A stretch of 61,921 nucleotides of DNA, taken from positions 1-61,921 of the forward strand of contig CAKOXD010000008.1 of assembly GCA_934130005.1 (NCBI GenBank), given 5' to 3'. The DNA comes from an uncultured Bacilli bacterium (lineage in GTDB: Bacteria > Bacillota_I > Bacilli_A > RF39 > UBA660). A model generated the notes under the pieces. The model made no database searches. It was given only the letters and a program-made list of their open reading frames with translations, and was not told the origin of the DNA. The stretch's first letter is position 1. Each line of letters begins with the position of its first letter. Positions 17,000-25,605 of the stretch are shown in pieces. The translations under genes were made by a program, and so were the position numbers.

Positions 17000-17996
17000 G
17001 GTATTAAATTGTATATTATTAATATTAGTAACTATTTTAGTTCTTTATTTTTCATTAAAAGATAATTTTTATGACACTTTAAATATATTAAAAACATTAA
17101 ATAAATGGTGGCTTTTAGTAGCTTTCCTTTTAATAATAAGTTATTGGTTCTTTAAATCAATCGCACTATATAAAATAATAAAAAATTTTAAAAAAGATTA
17201 TTCTTTTAAAAAAGCATTTAAATTTATTTTAGAAATTAATTTTTTTAATGCTATTACACCATTTTCAAGTGGTGGTCAACCATTTGAATTATATTGTTTA
17301 AAAAAAGAAAAAATAAAAATGGCTGATGCCACAACAATTGTTATAGAACAATTTGTTGTATATCAAATAGCTTTAGTATTTTTAGGAGTAATTGCCATTT
17401 TATCTAATTTTATATTTCATATATTTACAAATAATGTTCTTTTAAAAAATCTTGTAACTATTGGTTTTATTACTAATACATTAGTTACAGTAGTACTATT
17501 TCTGTTAGCATTTACTAAAAAAACAAATAAATTTATTGTAAATAAAATAATTCATTTTCTATATAAAATAAAAATTGTAAAAGATGAAGAAAAAAAACGT
17601 GAAAAATTAAATAATTATATTAATGACTTATACGATGGTACTAAGTTGTTATTAAAAGATAAAGTGAGCTTTATGTTTATGATAATTGTTAATTTTTTTG
17701 GACTTATTTGTTTATATTTAGTACCATTAGCACTTTTATATTCAACAGGAGACTATACAAGTTTTAATGGATTTGTAAGTATAATTTCATCAGCATATGT
17801 AATGCTTATGGGATCGTTTGTACCTATTCCTGGTGGAACAGGTGGACTTGAATATGGATTTGTTCAATTTTATGGTAATTTTATTAAAGGTAGTATATTA
17901 ACGGCAATTATGATAACATGGCGTTTTATTACTTATTATATTCCTATGGTTATAGGAGCAATCGCATTTAATATAAGAAAAAGAGATGATAAATAA
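16989..17996 (+). CDS. Flippase-like / LPG-synthase-TM family integral membrane protein (PF03706)
   Basis: 335 residues with about eight transmembrane helices. The family motifs are SSGGQPFE near 85-95 and PIPGGTGGLEYGF near 280. This is the membrane part of lysyl-phosphatidylglycerol synthases (MprF) without the cytosolic synthase domain; such stand-alone proteins are thought to move lipid-linked sugars or lipids across the membrane. I use the ATG at 16989 because it has GTGAT upstream; the frame also contains a GTG at 16980. It overlaps pgk by 11 nt and the glycosyltransferase by one base. It probably works with that enzyme on glycolipids. Confidence 0.8.
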   Translation: MKNKVLNCILLILVTILVLYFSLKDNFYDTLNILKTLNKWWLLVAFLLIISYWFFKSIALYKIIKNFKKDYSFKKAFKFILEINFFNAITPFSSGGQPFELYCLKKEKIKMADATTIVIEQFVVYQIALVFLGVIAILSNFIFHIFTNNVLLKNLVTIGFITNTLVTVVLFLLAFTKKTNKFIVNKIIHFLYKIKIVKDEEKKREKLNNYINDLYDGTKLLLKDKVSFMFMIIVNFFGLICLYLVPLALLYSTGDYTSFNGFVSIISSAYVMLMGSFVPIPGGTGGLEYGFVQFYGNFIKGSILTAIMITWRFITYYIPMVIGAIAFNIRKRDDK

Positions 17997-19222
17997 TGAG
18001 AATAGGAATTTTTACAGATACTTATCCTCCTTTTATAAATGGGGTATCTACTAGTATAGCAATGCTAGAAAAAGCATTAATAGAAGAAGGACATGAAGTA
18101 TTTATAGTAACTGTAAATCCAGAAAATATGGCATATAAGTATGAAGATGAAGAAAGAATTATAAGGATTCCTGGTATACCAACTGGTATATATGATTATC
18201 GTTTAGCTGGAATTTATCCAATAAGAGCAGTAAATAAAATTAAAAAATGGAATTTGGATATAATTCATTCTCATACAGAATTTGGAGTTGGAACATTTGC
18301 TAGAATAGTTTCTAAACAATTTAATATTCCTTTAGTTCATACATATCATACAATGTATGAAGATTATGTATATTATATAACAAAAGGTTATTTTGATAAG
18401 TCAAGTAAAAAAATACTTGAATATCTAACAAAATTTTATTGTGATAAAACAGCTAGAGAACTTATAGTACCAAGTAAAAAAACATATGATTTGTTTAAAC
18501 AAAAATATAAATTTGATAAAGAAATACATATTGTTCCAACTGGAATTGATACTAAAAGGTTTTCCAAAAGTAATTATACCTTAGAACAAGTTCTTGAATT
18601 AAAAAAAGAATTAGGAATAAAAAAAGATGATTTTGTAATTTTATATGTTGGAAGATTAGCAAAAGAAAAAAATATTGAATTATTACTTAGAGGATTTAAA
18701 AAAATCTCTAAAGATAAAAAAAATGTAAAATTTGTAATAGTTGGAAGTGGTCCAGATTATGAACATTATATTAATTTATCAAATGAATATAAGATAAATA
18801 ATAATGTAATTTTTACAAATGCAATACCATGGGAAGAAATACCAATTTATTATCAATTAGCAAGTGTTTTTGTAACCGCATCTAATACTGAAACTCAAGG
18901 ATTAACCTTAATTGAGGCAATGGCTGGTTCTATTCCAGTTGTATGTTTAGAGGATGAAAGTTTTAAAGATATTTTAATAGATGATATAAATGGTAAATAT
19001 TTTAAAAATGAAGATGAATATGTAAAAGCTATAGAATATCTTATAGATAATCCTGATATTAGAAAAAAAATGTGTGATCAAGCAGAAATAACTTCTGAAA
19101 TGCATTCATTAAAGTTTTTTGCTAATAGTGTTTTAGATGTATATAAAGAAGCTCTTGGAATGAACAAAAAAGGATTTTTAGATAAATTAAAGGATGTTTT
19201 AAAAGGGAATAAAGATGAATAA
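17996..19222 (+). CDS. GT4 family glycosyltransferase, likely diacylglycerol glucosyltransferase
   Basis: 408 residues, GT-B fold: N-terminal GIFTDTYPPFINGVSTS, a typical signature of the 1,2-diacylglycerol 3-glucosyltransferase/alMGS group (with HSHTEFGVG and HTYHTMYEDYVYY). The C-terminal UDP-sugar domain has VGRLAKEKN and the EX7E motif in ETQGLTLIEA. Such enzymes add glucose to diacylglycerol to make membrane glycolipid, also the anchor for lipoteichoic acid. The start codon overlaps the previous stop (TAATG), indicating translational coupling. GalU in the same window supplies UDP-glucose. Confidence 0.82.
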   Translation: MRIGIFTDTYPPFINGVSTSIAMLEKALIEEGHEVFIVTVNPENMAYKYEDEERIIRIPGIPTGIYDYRLAGIYPIRAVNKIKKWNLDIIHSHTEFGVGTFARIVSKQFNIPLVHTYHTMYEDYVYYITKGYFDKSSKKILEYLTKFYCDKTARELIVPSKKTYDLFKQKYKFDKEIHIVPTGIDTKRFSKSNYTLEQVLELKKELGIKKDDFVILYVGRLAKEKNIELLLRGFKKISKDKKNVKFVIVGSGPDYEHYINLSNEYKINNNVIFTNAIPWEEIPIYYQLASVFVTASNTETQGLTLIEAMAGSIPVVCLEDESFKDILIDDINGKYFKNEDEYVKAIEYLIDNPDIRKKMCDQAEITSEMHSLKFFANSVLDVYKEALGMNKKGFLDKLKDVLKGNKDE

Positions 19223-19898
19223 GATAATAATTGCTAATATGAAAATGAATCTAAATTATAATGAAATAAAAGAATATCTTAAAAATGTAAATAAAGATGT
19301 TATTTATATTCCATCAGCAATTTATATTCCATATTTTATAGAAAAAAATTTAAAATGTGGAATTCAAAATATATCTATTTATGAAGAAGGTAATCATACA
19401 GGAGAAATATCTGTTTTGCAAGCTTCTAGTTTAGGTATAAAATATGTTATTGTATCTCATAGTGAAATAAATGATAGTGCATTTAATGTAAATCAAAAAA
19501 TTAAATTATGTTTAAAATATAATTTAACACCAATATTATGCATAGGTGAAAAACTAAAAACAAATGATATAAAAAATGTAATTATAAATAAATTAGATAA
19601 TTATTTAAAAGATATAACAGATATTAATAAAATTATATTTGCCTATGAACCTGAATGGATAATAGGTAAAAATGATAATGTAGATATAAAAATAGTAAAT
19701 GATATAATTTCTTTTATAAAAAAATTTCTTTATCAAAAATATAAAATTAGTGATATAATGGTTTTGTATGGTGGAAGTATAAATAGTTATAATGTTAAAG
19801 AAATTATTAATATACCATATATAGATGGAATATTGGTTGGCAATAATTCAACTAATATAGAGGAGTTTTCAAAAATTATAGAAGTTGCTTTAAGTTAG
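19215..19898 (+). CDS. tpiA: Triosephosphate isomerase, short and divergent
   Basis: 227 residues against the usual ~250. Catalytic features are kept: Lys in ANMKMN, His in VSHSE, Glu in AYEPEW, loop 6 (IIGK) and the phosphate-binding YGGSI and VGNN. The usual GNWKMN start is ANMKMN here. The sequence is clearly shortened in helical and loop parts between these. It overlaps the glycosyltransferase gene by 8 nt and ends the pgk operon. No strong terminator follows. Confidence 0.9.
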   Translation: MNKIIIANMKMNLNYNEIKEYLKNVNKDVIYIPSAIYIPYFIEKNLKCGIQNISIYEEGNHTGEISVLQASSLGIKYVIVSHSEINDSAFNVNQKIKLCLKYNLTPILCIGEKLKTNDIKNVIINKLDNYLKDITDINKIIFAYEPEWIIGKNDNVDIKIVNDIISFIKKFLYQKYKISDIMVLYGGSINSYNVKEIINIPYIDGILVGNNSTNIEEFSKIIEVALS

Positions 19899-19913
19899 TA
19901 ACTTTTTTATATT

Positions 19914-19922
19914 TTCGACAAA
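19914..19922 (-). promoter_or_regulatory. Consensus Spo0A box upstream of spo0A
   Basis: TTCGACAAA, the reverse complement of TTTGTCGAA, matches the 0A-box consensus at all positions. It lies 96 bp before the spo0A start codon and about 43 bp before a TATAAT (19965-19970). It suggests autoregulation, as known for spo0A in Bacillus. Confidence 0.6.
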
Positions 19923-20009
19923 ATTAGCTATTTTTTACTCTAGAAAAATACATGTAGTATGTTGTATAATTGATGTATCGTAGTAAGCAGTAAGAGAAAG
20001 GAAGATAAT

Positions 20010-20768
20010 ATGAATAGCATAAACGTGCTTATGATAGACGATAATGAAAATTTAGTAGAAATGGTAAAAGAATATTTCAAAGATGATAAGCAAGTTAAAA
20101 TAAATTTAGTTGCTTATAATGGAATAGATGGTATGGATATGATTTTAAATCATCAAGATCAATATGATGTAATTTTATTAGACCTAATAATGCCTAAAAA
20201 AGATGGAATGTATGTATTAGAAGAAATGAAAAATAAGAATTTAAACAAAAAAGTCATTGTAGAAACAAGTTATAATTCTCAAGATATAATTAAAGAAGTT
20301 TCAAATTATGGAGTAAATTATTTTATATTAAAACCTTTTGAATTATCAGATCTTCATAAAAGAATATTAAATTTATTTGATGAAAATAATAATATAGATT
20401 TATGTCATAATAATCTTCAAATATCTATCACAAAAGTTTTACATGAACTTGGTATACCATCACATATTAAAGGATATCAATACATAAGAGAAGCAATTGG
20501 AATAATATATGAAAGACCAGAAACAATAGGTGGAATAACAAAAGAATTATATCCAGAACTTGCTTTGAAATTTGATACTACTGTATCAAGAGTAGAAAGA
20601 GCAATAAGACATGCTATAGAAGTTAGTTGGAATAGAGGTAGTTGGGATTTAATGGAAGAAATATTTGGACATAGTGTAGATATAGATAAAGCAAAACCAA
20701 CAAATAGTGAATTTATTGTAACAATTGCTGACAAATTAAAATTAGATGCTATAAGAATTGGAATATAA
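20010..20768 (+). CDS. spo0A: Sporulation master response regulator Spo0A
   Basis: 252 residues with both Spo0A domains. The receiver (1-122) has Asp10/Asp11 acidic pocket, phospho-acceptor Asp58 in LLDLIMP, the conserved Thr in VETS and Lys in LKPF. The C-terminal domain (about 140-252) is the unmistakable Spo0A DNA-binding fold: LHELGIPSHIKGYQYIREAI, then SRVERAIRHAIEVSW (recognition helix, about 193-207) and AKPTNSEFI near the end. This domain is confined to Spo0A in endospore-forming Firmicutes and their relatives. The GAAAGG ribosome site is upstream. It is monocistronic, with a terminator following, and not next to spoIVB as in Bacillus. Confidence 0.96.
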   Translation: MNSINVLMIDDNENLVEMVKEYFKDDKQVKINLVAYNGIDGMDMILNHQDQYDVILLDLIMPKKDGMYVLEEMKNKNLNKKVIVETSYNSQDIIKEVSNYGVNYFILKPFELSDLHKRILNLFDENNNIDLCHNNLQISITKVLHELGIPSHIKGYQYIREAIGIIYERPETIGGITKELYPELALKFDTTVSRVERAIRHAIEVSWNRGSWDLMEEIFGHSVDIDKAKPTNSEFIVTIADKLKLDAIRIGI

Positions 20769-20774
20769 TTTAAA

Positions 20775-20804
20775 CAAGTTTAAAATAAAAACTTGCTTTT
20801 TTTT
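20775..20804 (+). terminator. Terminator of spo0A
   Basis: Stem caagttt/aaacttg (20775-20781, 20789-20795), 7-nt loop and a run of eight T. Confidence 0.75.
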
Positions 20805-20811
20805 ATTATTA

Positions 20812-20820
20812 TGCTATAAT
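20812..20820 (+). promoter_or_regulatory. Extended -10 promoter of the BY-kinase operon
   Basis: TGC-TATAAT; no good -35 is needed or seen. Transcription would start near 20827, just before the AGAGGGGG ribosome site. Confidence 0.6.
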
Positions 20821-20844
20821 AAATCCCACTTAGAGGGGGTTATT

Positions 20845-22194
20845 ATGGAAGAATTAGATGTAAAAGATTTTTTTAAGTATATTTTATCAAAACAAATTAT
20901 TGTAATTCTTTGTATATTTTTAGTAGTAATTATAGGAAGTATTTATACATTTAAATTAAAAGTTCCACAATATAAAGCAAGTACTACTATAGTTTTAACA
21001 ACAGAAAATAAAAGTAATAGTGCTATTACACAAAATGATTTAACATTAAATAAAAGTTTAGTATTAACATATAGTGAAATAGTAAAAAGTAAGAAGGTAT
21101 TGAATCAAGTAATTAAAAACTTAGATTTAAATATTTCTTACGGAGAATTAAATAGTATGTTACAAGTAAATTCAGTATCAGATACTGAAATTATAAATAT
21201 AACAGTTATAAGTGAAGATAAAAATCTAACTTATACAATAGCAAATGAAACAGCAAAAATATTTTCTAAAGAAATAGTAAATTTATATAATATAGAAAAC
21301 GTAAACATTATAGATAAAGCAGAAAAACCTGATTTACCATATAATATGAATTATACAAAAGATATAATAATATATATAATTATTGGAATATTTTTAGGAA
21401 ATATACTTATAATATTTAATTTCTATTTTGATACATCAATTAAAAGTACAGATGAAATTGAAATGAAATTAGGATTACCATTATTAGGTAGTATTCCTTT
21501 TGTAGGAAGAAAAAATAAAAAAATACAAGAATTGGTAGTTCAAGAAAATTCAAAATCAATAGTAAGTGAAGGTATAAAAACACTTAGAACTAATTTACAG
21601 TTCTCATCAATAGACAAAAAAGTAAAAAGCATTTTAGTTACAAGTTCAATACCAGGAGAAGGAAAAAGTTTTACAAGTTCAAATTTAGCTATCGCATTTG
21701 CCCAAATAGGATATAAAGTATTATTAGTAGATTGTGATATGCGTAAAGGTAGATTACATCATATATTTAATGTTAGAAATGATTTAGGTCTATCAAATTT
21801 GCTTATTTCAGAAAATATAGATAGTTATAAAGACTTCTTTAAAAAGTCAAAAATAGATAATTTATTTTTACTTACAATGGGAACAGTTCCACCAAATCCT
21901 AGTGAATTATTAGGATCAGAAAAAAATAAAAAACTAGTAGAATTATTTAGTAAACATTTTGATATAGTTATATATGATGGTGTTCCTATAAATGGACTTC
22001 CAGATTCACTTGTTATGTCACAATTAGTTGATAAAGTAGTAGTTGTGACTGAACTTAAACATATACCTTATGAATTACTTGAAAATACAACAAAATCACT
22101 TAAAAAGGTTAATGCTAATATAGCTGGTATTGTTGTAAATAAAGTTGTAACAGGTAATAAAAATATGTATACATATGATAAGTATTATGGATAA
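20845..22194 (+). CDS. Fused Wzz-type chain-length regulator and BY-family tyrosine kinase (CpsC-CpsD fusion)
   Basis: 449 residues. N-terminal Wzz domain with two transmembrane helices (about 18-38 and 175-195) flanking a ~135-residue external loop. The cytosolic bacterial tyrosine kinase domain has Walker A SSIPGEGKS (about 267-275), Walker A' LLVDCDMRKG and Walker B IVIYDGVP. The C-terminus ends in a Tyr cluster (YTYDKYYG) for autophosphorylation. In most Bacilli these are two proteins (CpsC and CpsD); the fusion is the Wzc arrangement. It controls polysaccharide export and length. A longer frame opens at 20758, but the ATG at 20845 has the ribosome site and follows the promoter. Confidence 0.9.
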   Translation: MEELDVKDFFKYILSKQIIVILCIFLVVIIGSIYTFKLKVPQYKASTTIVLTTENKSNSAITQNDLTLNKSLVLTYSEIVKSKKVLNQVIKNLDLNISYGELNSMLQVNSVSDTEIINITVISEDKNLTYTIANETAKIFSKEIVNLYNIENVNIIDKAEKPDLPYNMNYTKDIIIYIIIGIFLGNILIIFNFYFDTSIKSTDEIEMKLGLPLLGSIPFVGRKNKKIQELVVQENSKSIVSEGIKTLRTNLQFSSIDKKVKSILVTSSIPGEGKSFTSSNLAIAFAQIGYKVLLVDCDMRKGRLHHIFNVRNDLGLSNLLISENIDSYKDFFKKSKIDNLFLLTMGTVPPNPSELLGSEKNKKLVELFSKHFDIVIYDGVPINGLPDSLVMSQLVDKVVVVTELKHIPYELLENTTKSLKKVNANIAGIVVNKVVTGNKNMYTYDKYYG

Positions 22195-22197
22195 AAT

Positions 22198-22917
22198 ATG
22201 GTAGATATACATACACATATATTAAATAATATTGATGATGGAAGTAAAAGTTTAAATGAAAGTATATCTATTTTAAAACAATATGAAAAAGAAAAAATAG
22301 ATAAAATCGTTTTGACACCACATTATATAGAAAATAGTGAGTATAGTGTTCAAAATGAAGAAAAAAGAAAAAAATTTGAATTATTAAAAGAAGAAGTAAA
22401 AAGACAAAATATAAATGTAGATTTGTTTTTAGCAAATGAAGTATATTTATCTAATAATATATTAACTTTATTAAAAGAAGACAAAATAATGACTATAAAT
22501 AATAGTAGATATTTATTAATTGAATTTCCAATGGTAAATGAAGATCCTAATGCTTTAAATATAATTTATAATTTAAAATTAAGTGGAATAACACCTGTAA
22601 TAGCACATCCAGAAAGATATATATATGTACAAGAAAATATAGATAAAGTTCTAGAATATATAAATTTAGGCGCACTTTTACAAGTAAATAAAGGAAGCTT
22701 ATTTAAAAAATATGGAAAAGGTGCATATAAGACAGTAAAAAAATTGATAAAAAGAAAATTAGTATACTTTATCGCATCTGATGTTCATTCAATGAATGGT
22801 ATATATTCTACTAAAAAAACAATAAAAAAATTAAAAAAAATAACTTCAAAAGATTACATAAAAGAAGTTTTAGAAAAAAATGGATTAAATGTGTTAAATA
22901 ATGTAGAAATTGGATAA
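22198..22917 (+). CDS. CpsB/CapC-type manganese-dependent protein-tyrosine phosphatase
   Basis: 239 residues, PHP fold. The N-terminal VDIHTHILNNIDDGS carries the metal-binding His5 and His7; AHPERY and ASDVHS supply further ligands. It removes phosphate from the BY-kinase tail and thereby sets the phosphorylation cycle that controls capsule or wall polysaccharide assembly. The gene lies 3 nt after the kinase, so it is in the same operon. Confidence 0.92.
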   Translation: MVDIHTHILNNIDDGSKSLNESISILKQYEKEKIDKIVLTPHYIENSEYSVQNEEKRKKFELLKEEVKRQNINVDLFLANEVYLSNNILTLLKEDKIMTINNSRYLLIEFPMVNEDPNALNIIYNLKLSGITPVIAHPERYIYVQENIDKVLEYINLGALLQVNKGSLFKKYGKGAYKTVKKLIKRKLVYFIASDVHSMNGIYSTKKTIKKLKKITSKDYIKEVLEKNGLNVLNNVEIG

Positions 22918-22948
22918 ACTAAATATTAGATATTTAGTTTTTTTTTAA
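22916..22948 (+). terminator. Terminator of the kinase-phosphatase operon
   Basis: 10-bp stem aaactaaata/tatttagttt (22916-22925, 22931-22940), 5-nt loop and T-tract. Confidence 0.8.
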
Positions 22949-22952
22949 TGTG

Positions 22953-22961
22953 TGCTATAAT
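22953..22961 (+). promoter_or_regulatory. Extended -10 promoter of the LCP gene
   Basis: TGC-TATAAT directly behind the previous terminator, 18 bp before the GGTGAT-preceded ATG. Confidence 0.55.
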
Positions 22962-22978
22962 AATTAAAGGTGATTTTT

Positions 22979-24430
22979 ATGAGTAAAAAAAGTAAGAAAA
23001 ATAAAAAAACAGTAAACATATTAAGTAGTATTATTGGAATAATATTTGATATATCATTAATAATATTTTCATACTTAATTATAAAATTAGATGTTTTACC
23101 AACAAAATACTTTTCAGGTTTATTTGGAGTTTTATTAGTTATAACAGTGATTTTTAATTTAATTCTTTTTGTTCCAAAAATAAAATCAAAATTAAAAATA
23201 GGAACAGATATATTTTCTGTATTATTTTCTATAGTATTTTGCATTGGAATAAACTATTTATATAATACAAATGACTTTTTTAATAAAATAACTGATTCAA
23301 AATACCAAGTTGAAAATTATTATGTTGTTGTTCTAGATAATGGAACATATAATAACATAAAAGATTTAAAGAATGATAATATGGGTATTTTTGTAAGTAA
23401 TACTGATTCTTATAAAGAAGCAAGAGAAAAATTACTTGATAAAGTAAAAACTAAAAATAAAGATTATGATGATGCAAATTCTTTAGCAAAAGATCTTTTA
23501 AAAGAAAATGTAGATGCAATGTTTATAAGTGAAACATATAAAGTTGCATTAGATGAAGAAATTGATGACTTTAAAAGTTCAACAAAGATATTAGATACAA
23601 TATCAATAAAAACAAAAAACAAAGATATTGTAAAAGATGTAAAGGTTACTAAAGAACCATTCAATATTTTTGTAAGTGGTATAGATACATATGGTAAAAT
23701 ATCAAATGTATCTAGAAGTGATGTTAATATGATAGTAACAGTAAATCCAAATACACATGAAATATTACTTACTTCAATACCAAGAGATTATTATGTACAA
23801 TTAAATGGAACTACTGGATTAAAAGATAAATTAACTCATGCAGGTATATACGGAGTAGATAAAAGTGTAAAAACATTAGAAGATTTATTTGGAATAGAAA
23901 TAAATTATTATGTTAGGGTAAATTTTACAACTTTAATAGATGTTGTAGATGTTATTGGTGGAATAGATGTATATTCTGATGCTACATTTGTACCATGGAC
24001 AGATAGAACTATTAAAATTAATAAAGGTATGATTCATATGAATGGAAAGACGGCTTTAGCTTTTTCAAGAGAAAGACATGCATATCGCGAAGGTGATAGA
24101 CATAGAGTAAAGAATCAACAAGATGTTATAACAGCTATAATGAATAAAATATTATCTTCTAAAACTATCATTTCAAAATATAATAGTTTATTAAACACAT
24201 TAGATGGAAGTTTCCAAACAAATATGGATACAAAAGATTTAACTAGCTTAATAAAAAAACAACTTAATGATATGCCAAAATGGACAATTACATCTCAAAG
24301 TGTAAATGGAAGTGATAGCAGTAATTATACATATTCTTATCCAAAACAAAAGCTTTATGTTATGATTCCAGATATGAGTACTGTAAATGAAGCAACAACA
24401 AAAATAAATGAAGTGTTAAATAAAGATTAG
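22979..24430 (+). CDS. LytR-CpsA-Psr (LCP) family glycopolymer transferase
   Basis: 483 residues. Three transmembrane helices (about 15-35, 42-65, 75-92) are followed by a CpsA-type accessory domain (about 100-215) and the LCP domain with RSDVNMIVTVNP, SIPRDYYV and the Arg/Asp-rich pyrophosphate-binding residues (FSRERHAYREGDRHR). LCP enzymes join lipid-linked polymers such as teichoic acid or capsule to peptidoglycan outside the membrane. I start at the ATG at 22979, three codons inside the longest frame, for its GGTGAT. Its place after the kinase/phosphatase pair matches capsule loci. Confidence 0.92.
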   Translation: MSKKSKKNKKTVNILSSIIGIIFDISLIIFSYLIIKLDVLPTKYFSGLFGVLLVITVIFNLILFVPKIKSKLKIGTDIFSVLFSIVFCIGINYLYNTNDFFNKITDSKYQVENYYVVVLDNGTYNNIKDLKNDNMGIFVSNTDSYKEAREKLLDKVKTKNKDYDDANSLAKDLLKENVDAMFISETYKVALDEEIDDFKSSTKILDTISIKTKNKDIVKDVKVTKEPFNIFVSGIDTYGKISNVSRSDVNMIVTVNPNTHEILLTSIPRDYYVQLNGTTGLKDKLTHAGIYGVDKSVKTLEDLFGIEINYYVRVNFTTLIDVVDVIGGIDVYSDATFVPWTDRTIKINKGMIHMNGKTALAFSRERHAYREGDRHRVKNQQDVITAIMNKILSSKTIISKYNSLLNTLDGSFQTNMDTKDLTSLIKKQLNDMPKWTITSQSVNGSDSSNYTYSYPKQKLYVMIPDMSTVNEATTKINEVLNKD

Positions 24431-24446
24431 TTATCTAATCTTTTTT
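24422..24446 (+). terminator. Terminator of the LCP gene
   Basis: 8-bp stem aaagatta/taatcttt (24422-24429, 24436-24443) with a 6-nt loop and T-tract; the TAG stop is in the hairpin. Confidence 0.75.
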
Positions 24447-24500
24447 GTTGAAAAATAATAAAAAATATTGTAAAATATTTTTATTAGAAAGAGTGATTTT

Positions 24501-25235
24501 ATGAAATTAAATATCCAACTATTTGGAAGAGCTTATGAAGTTAGAAAAGCAAGTATTCAAAAAACGGGAGCTGCAAAAGCTAAGTTATATTCAATGTATG
24601 CTAGAGAAATATATGATATAGCAAAAAAAGGTGGAACCGATCCTAATTCAAATGCTTCACTTAAAAGAATAATGGAAAGAGCAAAAAAAGAACAAGTCCC
24701 AGCTGATATAATAAAAAGAGCTATTGATAAAGTAAATAGTGGTGTAGATGAATCATATGAAAAAGTAAGTTATGAAATATTTGGACCAGCAGGTTCTACA
24801 TTAATTGTTGAATGTCTAACTGATAATGTTAATAGATCTATAAGTAGTGTAAAAGCAGCTTTAAACAAATGTAAATGTAAAATAGGAGTACAAGGTTCTG
24901 TATCATTTAATTATGATAATTTATGTATTATAGGATTTAAAGGAATAAAAGAAGAAGAAGCTATGGATGCTATAATAGAAGCAGGATTAGATATAGATGA
25001 TATAGAAGTAGATGGAGATATGGTAATTATATATGGAAATCCAAAAGATTTACATGCATTAAAATCTGCTATAGAAAGTATTAGAAATGTAGAATTTGAT
25101 ATAGATGAAATATCCATGATTCCAAAAGATAAAATAGAATTAACAGGAGAAGATAAAGAAATCTTTGATAGATTAGTTACTATGTTAGAAGATATAGAAG
25201 ATGTAAAAGATATATATCATAATGTAGAAGAATAA
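24501..25235 (+). CDS. YebC/TACO1 family translation-associated regulator
   Basis: 244 residues, the usual length. The YebC N-terminus is recognisable (GRAYEVRKASIQKTGAAKAKLYS), then the NASLKRIMERAKKEQVP segment and the FGPAGSTLIVE central domain. YebC proteins were named as DNA-binding regulators; recent work in the family points to help with difficult peptide bonds on the ribosome. Usually GRSFEVRK-type at the N-terminus, so the start at 24501 is right; GTGAT ribosome site. Confidence 0.92.
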   Translation: MKLNIQLFGRAYEVRKASIQKTGAAKAKLYSMYAREIYDIAKKGGTDPNSNASLKRIMERAKKEQVPADIIKRAIDKVNSGVDESYEKVSYEIFGPAGSTLIVECLTDNVNRSISSVKAALNKCKCKIGVQGSVSFNYDNLCIIGFKGIKEEEAMDAIIEAGLDIDDIEVDGDMVIIYGNPKDLHALKSAIESIRNVEFDIDEISMIPKDKIELTGEDKEIFDRLVTMLEDIEDVKDIYHNVEE

Positions 25236-25257
25236 AAAAACGTTTTAAACGTTTTTT
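25235..25257. terminator. Bidirectional terminator between YebC and an XRE regulator
   Basis: Stem aaaaaacg (25235-25242) and cgtttttt (25250-25257), loop ttttaaa; A- and T-runs make it work both ways. The XRE gene's stop codon is at the right arm. Confidence 0.75.
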
Positions 25258-25493
25258 ATTGTTATTATAAATAATTTATCAACACTTACTCCTAAAGCTT
25301 TTGATAACTTTAAGATAACTGTTAAAGAAACATTTTTATATTCTTTATTAGATTCAATTTGTTTTATATATGAAATACTAAGATCAGATTTTTCGGCTAA
25401 TTCTTCTTGAGTAAGGTTTAATTTTTTTCTATAATATTTTATATTTTCTCTAAATGTATCATATTGTTCATTAATTAAACTATTATCAATCAT
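25245..25493 (-). CDS. XRE-family HTH transcriptional regulator
   Basis: 82 residues. The helix-turn-helix covers about 15-70: IKYYRKKLNLTQEELAEKSDLSISYIKQIESNKEY is the full XRE pattern, given here in two parts only by its helices (LTQEELAEKS, then SISYIKQIESN). A hydrophobic tail follows. AAGGTGATT ribosome site. Divergent from a second XRE gene with 112 bp between them, which must hold both promoters and any operators. Confidence 0.88.
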   Translation of the reverse strand: MIDNSLINEQYDTFRENIKYYRKKLNLTQEELAEKSDLSISYIKQIESNKEYKNVSLTVILKLSKALGVSVDKLFIITIKNV

Positions 25494-25577
25494 ATAATCA
25501 CCTTTCTTCCATATTTTTCCAATTAAGATTATTTTATAACTTTTAAATGTAAATTACAGTGCACCAATAGTGAACTT

Positions 25578-25587
25578 ATGGTATAAT
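25578..25587 (+). promoter_or_regulatory. Extended -10 promoter of the second XRE gene
   Basis: TGG-TATAAT. Just upstream, AGTGCAC and AGTGAAC form an imperfect direct repeat (25557-25575), a possible operator for one of the two XRE proteins. The operator is inference. Confidence 0.4.
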
Positions 25588-25605
25588 ACTAATAGGAGGA
25601 ATTCT

